Source: Apostichopus japonicus
Lineage: Eukaryota > Echinodermata > Holothuroidea > Aspidochirotida > Stichopodidae
Assembly: GCF_037975245.1 (NCBI RefSeq)
Contig: NC_092568.1
Location: 14,223,501-14,287,500, forward strand
Direction: 5' to 3'
DNA length: 64,000 nucleotides
Positions 55,981 through 64,000 of the stretch are shown here, one piece after another; the first letter of the stretch is position 1; every line of letters begins with the position of its first letter. The position numbers and the translations under genes are program-made. The notes beneath the pieces were generated by a model that was not told the DNA's origin, made no database searches, and worked only from the letters and a program-made list of their open reading frames with translations.

Positions 55981-58900
55981 ATGTGCGACACCGATCAATC
56001 GAATGTGCGACACCCATCAATCGAATGTTCGGCACCGATCAATCGAATGATACCCATCAATCGAATGTTCGACACAGATCATTCGAATGTTCGGCACCCA
56101 TCAATCGAATGTTCGGCACCCATCGATCGAATGTCTGACACCGATCATTCGAATGTTCGACACCGATTATTCGAATGTGCGACACCGATCAATAGGATGT
56201 GCGACACCCATCAATCGAATGTGCGACACCGATCATTCGAATGTTCGACACCGATCAATCGAATGTTCGACACCGATTATTCGAATGTTCGGCACCAATC
56301 AATCGAATGTGCGACACCGATCAATCGAATGTTCGACACCGATTAATCGAATATGCGACACCGACCAAACGAATGTGCAATAACGATCAATCGAATGTTC
56401 GACACCGATCAATCGAATGTGCGACACCGATCAATCGAATGTTCGGCACCCATCAATCGAATGTTCGACACCCATCAATCGAATGTTCGAAACCGATCAA
56501 TCGAATGATACCCATCAATCGAATGTTCGACACAGATCATTCGAATGTTCCGCACCCATCGATCGAATGTTCGACACCGATCATTCAAATGTTCGGCACC
56601 AATCAATCGAATGTGCGACATCGATCAATCGAATGTGCGACACCGATCAATCGAATGTGCGACATCGATCATTCGAATCTTCGGCACCAATCAATCGAAT
56701 GTTCGACACCGATTATTCGAATGTTCGTCACCAATCAATCGAATGTGCGACACCGATCAATCGAATGATACCGATCAATCGAATGTTCTACACCGATCAA
56801 TCGAATGTGCGACACCGATCAATCGAATGTTCGACACCGATCATTCGAATGTTCGGCACCAATCAATCAAATGTTCGACACCGATCATTCGAATGTTCGG
56901 CACCCATCAATCGAATGTTCGGCACCGATTAATCGAATATGCGACACCGACCAAACGAATGTGCAATACCGATCAATCGAATGTTCGACACCGATCAATC
57001 GAATGTGCGACACCCATCAATCGAATGTTCGACACCGATCATTCGAATGTTCGACACCGATCTATCGAATGTGCAGTACCGATTAATCGAATGTGCGACA
57101 CCCATCAATCGAATGTTCGACGCCGATCATTCGAAGTTTCGGCACCAAACAATCGAATGTGCGACACCCATCAATCGAATGTTCGACACCGATCATTCGA
57201 CTGTTCGACACCAATCAATCGAATGTGCGACACCCATCAATCGAATGTTCGGCACCCATCAATCGAATGTTCGACACCCATCAATCGAATGTTCGAAACC
57301 GATCAATCGAATGATACCCATCAATCGAATGTTCGACACAGATCATTCGAATGTTCGGCACCCATCGATCGAATGTTCGACACCGATCATTCAAATGTTC
57401 GGCACCAATCAATCGAATGTGCGACATCGATCAATCGAATGTGCGACACCGATCAATCGAATGTGCGACATCGATCATTCGAATCTTCGGCACCAATCAA
57501 TCGAATGTTCGACACCGATTATTCGAATGTTCGTCACCAATCAATCGAACGTGCGACACCGATCAATCGAATGATACCGATCAATCGAATGTTCTACACC
57601 GATCAATCGAATGTGCGACACCGATCAATCGAATGTTCGACACCGATCAATCGAATGACACCCATCAATCGAATGTTCGACACAGATCATTCGAATGTTC
57701 GGCACCAATCAATCAAATGTTCGACACCGATCATTCGAATGTTCGGCACCCATCAATCGAATGTTCGGCACCGATTAATCGAATATGCGACACCGACCAA
57801 ACGAATGTGCAATACCGATCAATCGAATGTTCGACACCGATCAATCGAATGTGCGACACCCATCAATCGAATGTTCGACACCGATCATTCGAATGTTCGA
57901 CACCGATCTATCGAATGTGCAGTACCGATTAATCGAATGTGCGACACCCATCAATCGAATGTTCGACATCGATCAATCGAATGTGCGACATCGATCAATC
58001 GAATGTGCGACACCCATCCATCGAATGTTCGGCACCGATTAATCGAATGTTCGACACAGATCATTCGAATGTTCGGCACCAATTATCGAATGTTCGACAC
58101 CGATTATTCGAATGTGCGACACCGATCAATAGGATGTGCGACAACAATCAATCAAATGTGCGACACCGATCAATCGAATGTGCGACACCCATCAATCGAA
58201 TGTTCGACATCGATCAATCGAATGTGCGACATCGATCAATCGAATGTGCGACACCCATCCATCGAATGTTCGGCACCGATTAATCGAATGTTCGACACAG
58301 ATCATTCGAATGTTCGGCACCAATTAATCGAATGTTCGACACCGATTATTCGAATGTGCGACACCGATCAATAGGATGTGCGACAACAATCAATTAAATG
58401 TGCGACACCGATCAATCGAATGTGCGACACCCATCAATCGAATGTTCGACACCGATCATTCGAAGTTTCGGCACCAATCAATCGAATGTGCGACACCCAT
58501 CAATCGAATGTTCGACACCGATCATTCGAATGTTCGACACCGATCAATCGAATGTGCAGTACCGATCAATCAAATGTGCGACACCAGTCAATCGAATGTT
58601 CGACACCAATCAATCGAATGTGCAATACCGATCTATCGAATGTGCGACACCCATCAATCGAATGTTCGACACCGATCAATCGAATGTGCGACACCGATCA
58701 ATCGAATGTGCGACACCGGTCAATGGAATGTGCGACACCCAACAGTCGAATGTGCGAAACCCATCAATCGAATGTTCGACACCGATCAATCGAATGTGCG
58801 ACACCCATCAATCGAATGTTCGACACCGATCATTCGAATGTGCGGCACCCATCAATCGAATGTTCGACACCAATCAATCGAATGTGCAGTACCGATCAAT

Positions 58901-61900
58901 CGAATGTGCGACACCCATCAATCGAATGATCGGCACCCATCAATCGAATGTTCGACACCCATCAATCGAATGTTCGAAACCGATCAATCGAATGATACCC
59001 ATCAATCGAATGTTCGACACAGATCATTCGAATGTTCGGCACCCATCGATCGAATGTTCGACACCGATCATTCAAATGTTCGGCACCCATCAATCGAATG
59101 TGCGACATCGATCAATCGAATGTGCGACACCGATCAATCGAATGTGCGACACCCATCAATCGAATGTTCGGCACCCATCAATCGAATGTTCGACACCGAA
59201 TATTCGAATGTTCGTTACCAATCAATCGAATGTTCGACACCGATCAATCGAATGATACCGATCAATCGAATGTGCGACACCGATCAATCGGATGTGCGAC
59301 ACCCATCAATCGAATGTTCGACACCGATTAATCGAATATGCGACACCGACCAAACGAATGTGCAATACCGATCAATCGAATGTTCTACACCGATCAATCG
59401 AATGTGCGACACCGATCAATCGGATGTGCGACACCCATCAATCGAATGTTCGACACCAATCAATCGAATGTTCGACATTGATCAATCGAATGTGCAGTAC
59501 CGATCAATCGAATGTTCGACACCGATTAATCGAATGTGCGGCACCCATCAATCGAATGTTCGACACCGATCAATCGAATGTGCGACACCGATCAATCGGA
59601 TGTGCGACACCGATCAATCGAATGTTCGACACCGATCAATCGAATGACACCCATCAATCGAATGTTCGACACAGATCATTCGAATGTTCGGCACCAATCA
59701 ATCAAATGTTCGACACCGATCATTCGAATGTTCGGCACCCATCAATCGAATGTTCGGCACCGATCAATCGAATGTGCGACACCGGTCAATGGAATGTGCG
59801 ACACCCAACAGTCGAATGTGCGAAACCTATCAATCGAATGTTCGACACCGATCAATCGAATGTGCGACACCCATCAATCGAATGTTCGACACCGATCATT
59901 CGAATGTTCGGCACCCATCAATCGAATGTTCGACACCAATCAATCGAATGTGCAGTACCAATCAATCGAATGTGCGACACCCATCAATCGAATGATCGGC
60001 ACCCATCATTCCAATGTTCGGCACCCATCAATCGAATGTGCGACATCGATCAATCGAATGTGCGACACCGATCAATCGAATGTGCGACACCCATCAATCG
60101 AATGTTCGGCACCCATCAATCGAATGTTCGACACCCATCAATCGAATGTTCGAAACCGATCAATCGAATGATACCCATCAATCGAATGTTCGACACAGAT
60201 CATTCGAATGTTCGGCACCCATCGATCGAATGTTCGACACCGATCATTCAAATGTTCGGCACCAATCAATCGAATGTGCGACATCGATCAATCGAATGTG
60301 CGACACCGATCAATCGAATGTGCGACATCGATCATTCGAATCTTCGGCACCAATCAATCGAATGTTCGACACCGATCAATCGAATGATACCGATCAATCG
60401 AATGTGCGATACCGATCAATCGAATGTGCGACACCGATCAATCGGATGTGCGACACCCATCAATCGAATGTTCGGCACCGATTAATCGAATATGCGACAC
60501 CGACCAAACGAATGTGCGATACCGATCAATCGAATGTTCTACACCGATCAATCGAATGTGCGACACCGATCAATCGGATGTGCGACACCCATCAATCGAA
60601 TGTTCGACACCAATCAATCGAATGTTCGACACCGATCAATCGAATGTGCAGTACCGATCAATCGAATGTGCGACACCCATCAATCGAATGTGCGACACCC
60701 ATCAATCGAATGTTCGACACCAATCAATCGAATGTTCGACACCGATCAATCGAATGTACAGTACCGATCAATCGAATGTGCGACACCCATCATTTGAATG
60801 TTCGGCACCCATCAATCGAATGATCGACACCAATCAATGGAATGTTCGAAACCGATCAATCGAATGATACCCATCAATCGAATGTTCGACACAGATCATT
60901 CGAATGTTCGGCACCCATCGATCGAATGTTCGACACCGATTATTCGAATGTTCGGCACCAATCAATCGAATGTTCGACACCGATCAATCGAATGTGCGAC
61001 ACCGATCAATCGGATGTGCGACACCGATCAATCGAATGTTCGACACCGATCAATCGAATGACACCCATCAATCGAATGTTCGACACAGATCATTCGAATG
61101 TTCGGCACCTATCAATCGAATGTTCGACACCGATCAATCGAATGATACCCATCAATCGAATGTTCGACACAGATCATTCGAATGTTCGGCACCCATCGAT
61201 CGAATGTTCGACACCGATTATTCGAATGTTCGGCACCCATTAATCGAATGTTCGACACCGATCAATCGAATGTTCGACACAAATCAATCGGATGTGCGAC
61301 ACCGATCAATCGAATGTTCGACACCGATCAATCGAATGTTCGACACCGATCAATCGAATGTTCGACACCGATCAATCGAATGTACGACACCCATCAATCG
61401 AATGTGCGACACCGATCAATCGGATGTGCGACACCGATCAATCGAATGTGCGACACAGATCAATCGGATGTGCGACACCCATCAATCGAATGTTCGACAC
61501 CAATTAATCGAATGTTCGACACCGATCAATCGAATGGGCAGTACCGATCAATCGAATGTGCGACACCGATCAATCGAATGTGCAGTACCGATCAATCGAA
61601 TGTGCGACAACCCATCAATCGAATGTTCGGCACCCATCAATCGAATGTTCGACACCCATCAATCGAATGTTCGACACCGATCAATCGAATGATACCCATC
61701 AATCGAATGTTCGACACAGATCTTTTGAATGTTCGGCACCAATCAATCGAATGTTCGGCACCCATCGATCGAATGTCTGACACCGATCATTCGAATGTTC
61801 GGCACCGATCAATCGAATGTGCGACATCGATCAATTGAATGTTCGGCACCAATCCATCGAATGTTCGGCACCGATTATTCGAATGTGCGACACCGATCAA

Positions 61901-62189
61901 TAGGATATGCGACAACGATCAATCGAATGTGCGACACCGATCAATCGAATGTGCGACACCCATCAATCGAATGTTCGACACCGATCATTCGAATGTTCGA
62001 CACCGATCAATCGAATGTTCGACACCGATTATTCGAATGTTCGGCACCAATCAATCGAATGTTCGACACCGATTAATCGAATGTTCGGCACCCATCAATC
62101 GAATGTTCGACACCGATCAATCGAATGTGCGACACCGATCAATCGGATGTGCGACACCGATCAATCGAATGTTCGACACCGATCAATCG

Positions 62190-63240
62190 AATGACACCCA
62201 TCAATCGAATGTTCGACACAGATCATTCGAATGTTCGGCACCAATAAATCAAATGTTCGACACCGATCATTCGAATGTTCGGCACCCATCAATCGAATGT
62301 TCGGCACCGATTAATCGAATATGCGACACCGACCAAACGAATGTGCAATAACGATCAATCGAATGTTCGACACCGATCAATCGAATGTGCGACACCCATC
62401 AATCGAATGTTCGACACCGATCATTCGAATGTTCGGCACCCATCAATCGAATGTGCGACATCGATCAATCGAATGTGCGACACCCATCAATCGAATGTTC
62501 GGCACCCATCAATCGAATGTTCGACACCCATCAATCGAATGTTCGAAACCGATCAATCGAATGATACCCATCAATCGAATGTTCGACACAGATCATTCGA
62601 ATGTTCGGCACCCATCGATCGAATGTTCGGCACCCATCGATCGAATGTCTGACACCGATCATTCGAATGTTCGACACCGATCAATCGAATGTGCGACACC
62701 AATCCATCGAATGTTCGACACCGATTATTCGAATGTGCGACACCGATCAGGAGGATGTGCGACAACGATCAATCGAATGTTCGACACCGATCAATCGAAT
62801 GTGCCACACCGATCAATCGGATGTGCGACACCGATCAATCGAATGTTCGAAACCGATCAATCGAATGACACTCATCAATCGAATGTTCGACACAGATCAT
62901 TCTAATGTTCGGCACCAATAAATCAAATGTTCGACACCGATCATTCGAATGTTCGGCACCCATCAATCGAATGTTCGGCACCGATTAATCGAATATGCGA
63001 CACCGACCAACCGAATGTGCAATAACGATCAATCGAATGTTCGACACCGATCAATCGAATGTGCGACACCCATCAATCGAATGTTCGACACCGATCATTC
63101 GAATGTTCGGCACCCATCAATCGAATGTGCGACATCGATCAATCGAATGTGCGACACCCATCAATCGAATGTTCGGCACCCATCAATCGAATGTTCGACA
63201 CCCATCAATCGAATGTTCGAAACCGATCAATCGAATGATA
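62190..63240 (+). repeat. 674-bp local duplication near the window end
   Basis: About 62190-62566 matches about 62864-63240 (for example 62275 and 62949, 62321 and 62995). 674 equals 31 units less 8 bases, consistent with two 18-bp units. Differences include CAACCGAATG (about 63010) for CAAACGAATG. An odd unit, GATCAGGAGGATG, lies between them at about 62747. The array continues past 64000. Confidence 0.75.
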
Positions 63241-64000
63241 CCCATCAATCGAATGTTCGACACCAATCAATCTAATGTGCAGTACCGATCAATCGAATGT
63301 GCGACACCCATCAATCGAATGATCGGCACCCATCAATCGAATGTTCGACACCCATCAATCGAATGTTCGAAACCGATCAATCGAATGATACCCATCAATC
63401 GAATGTTCGACACAGATCATTCGAATGTTCGGCACCCATCGATCGAATGTTCGACACCGATCATTCAAATGTTCGGCACCCATCAATCGAATGTGCGACA
63501 TCGATCAATCGAATGTGCGACACCGATCAATCGAATGTGCGACACCCATCAATCGAATGTTCGGCACCCATCAATCGAATGTTCGACACCGATTATTCGA
63601 ATGTTCGTCACCAATCAATCGAATGTTCGACACCGATCAATCGAATGATACCGATCAATCGAATGTGCGACACCGATCAATCGGATGTGCGACACCCATC
63701 AATCAAATGTTCTACACCAATCAATCGAATGTTCGACACCGATCAATCGAATGATACCGATCAATCGAATGTGCGACACCGATCAATCGGATGTGCGACA
63801 CCCATCAATCGAATGTTCGACACCAATCAATCGAATGTTCGACATTGATCAATCGAATGTGCAGTACCGATCAATCGAATGTGCGACACCCATCAATCGA
63901 ATGTGCGACACCCATCAATCGAATGTTCGACACCAATCAATCGAATGTTCGACACCGATCAATCGAATGTGCAATACCGATCAATCGAATGTTCTACACC

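Larger units (their letters stand above)
8507..64000 (+). repeat. Spacer-free 22-bp satellite array to the window end
   Basis: 55.5 kb of uninterrupted units in a single orientation. Variation is concentrated at a few sites: T/G in GTTCG/GTGCG, A/G in CGAC/CGGC, G/C/A before ATCAATCG, and CAA/CAT/TAA/TAT at the unit start. Short units of 17-18 bp (ending GATACC or GACACC) recur. No transposon insertion, inversion or unique sequence was seen. The sub-features below give the duplication structure. Nothing in the array is called as a gene. Confidence 0.95.

Noticed and set aside
110-64000. CRISPR array
   Set aside because: The repeats are contiguous 22-bp units with no unique spacers between them and no cas genes nearby; variation lies inside the unit.
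110-64000. CENP-B box in the unit
   Set aside because: The unit lacks the TTCG....A..CGGG arrangement of the box; only the common TTCG tetramer is shared.
110-64000. Telomeric or simple microsatellite DNA
   Set aside because: The period is 22 bp with complex sequence and a higher-order structure, not a 5-8 bp G-rich telomere unit.

Overview
This 64 kb window is almost entirely satellite DNA. From about position 110 to the end it is a head-to-tail array of a 22-bp unit. The left half of the unit reads CAATCGAATG and the right half reads T(T/G)CG(A/G)CACC(G/C/A)AT. Every block I read is in the same (+) orientation, and the array runs off both ends of the window. I find no protein-coding gene, tRNA, rRNA, CRISPR array or intact mobile element. 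The scale, the CpG-rich satellite, and a spacer carrying G/C homopolymer palindromes and a CAG-ended terminus fit a eukaryotic nuclear genome, probably an animal and possibly an invertebrate. That assignment is inferred from sequence style only and is low confidence.

Region 1 (1-8506) is a higher-order repeat with a 3,304-bp period. Each full period has a 551-bp non-satellite spacer (2273-2823 and 5577-6127; the last 109 bp of an earlier copy open the window) followed by about 2.75 kb of 22-bp units. The second and third copies differ by only one base that I could find. The first copy has lost 590 bp, which equals 27 units if one of them is the 18-bp short form.

Region 2 (8507-29.7 kb) has no spacer. 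It is a nest of duplications: a 198-bp tandem pair (8962-9363), a 673-bp pair (about 9.65-10.77 kb), a 567-bp pair that lies inside a roughly 3.77-kb tandem pair (13699-17474 and 17492-21245), and a 3.7-kb segment repeated 5.8 kb downstream (19609-23351 and 25474-29183).

Region 3 (29.7-38.1 kb) is a near-perfect 4,173-bp tandem duplication with two differences seen. Region 4 (38.1-64 kb) is a mosaic of 0.4-1.4 kb segments reused in different orders, several in three copies at separations of 1.3, 5.5-5.7, 9-10.7 and 20.9 kb.

The array is full of overlapping long open reading frames, up to 874 codons. They follow from the unit: 22 bp is not a multiple of 3, the consensus (+) strand has no stop in any frame, and every unit contains ATG. 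All three frames therefore spell the same 22-residue repeat. Recurrent unit variants that introduce TAA, TAG or TGA show no sign of being selected against, so I do not annotate these frames as genes. The features work as a self-amplifying repeat structure rather than a pathway: point variants and short units arise, are copied by unequal exchange in register, and serve as markers of duplication history.
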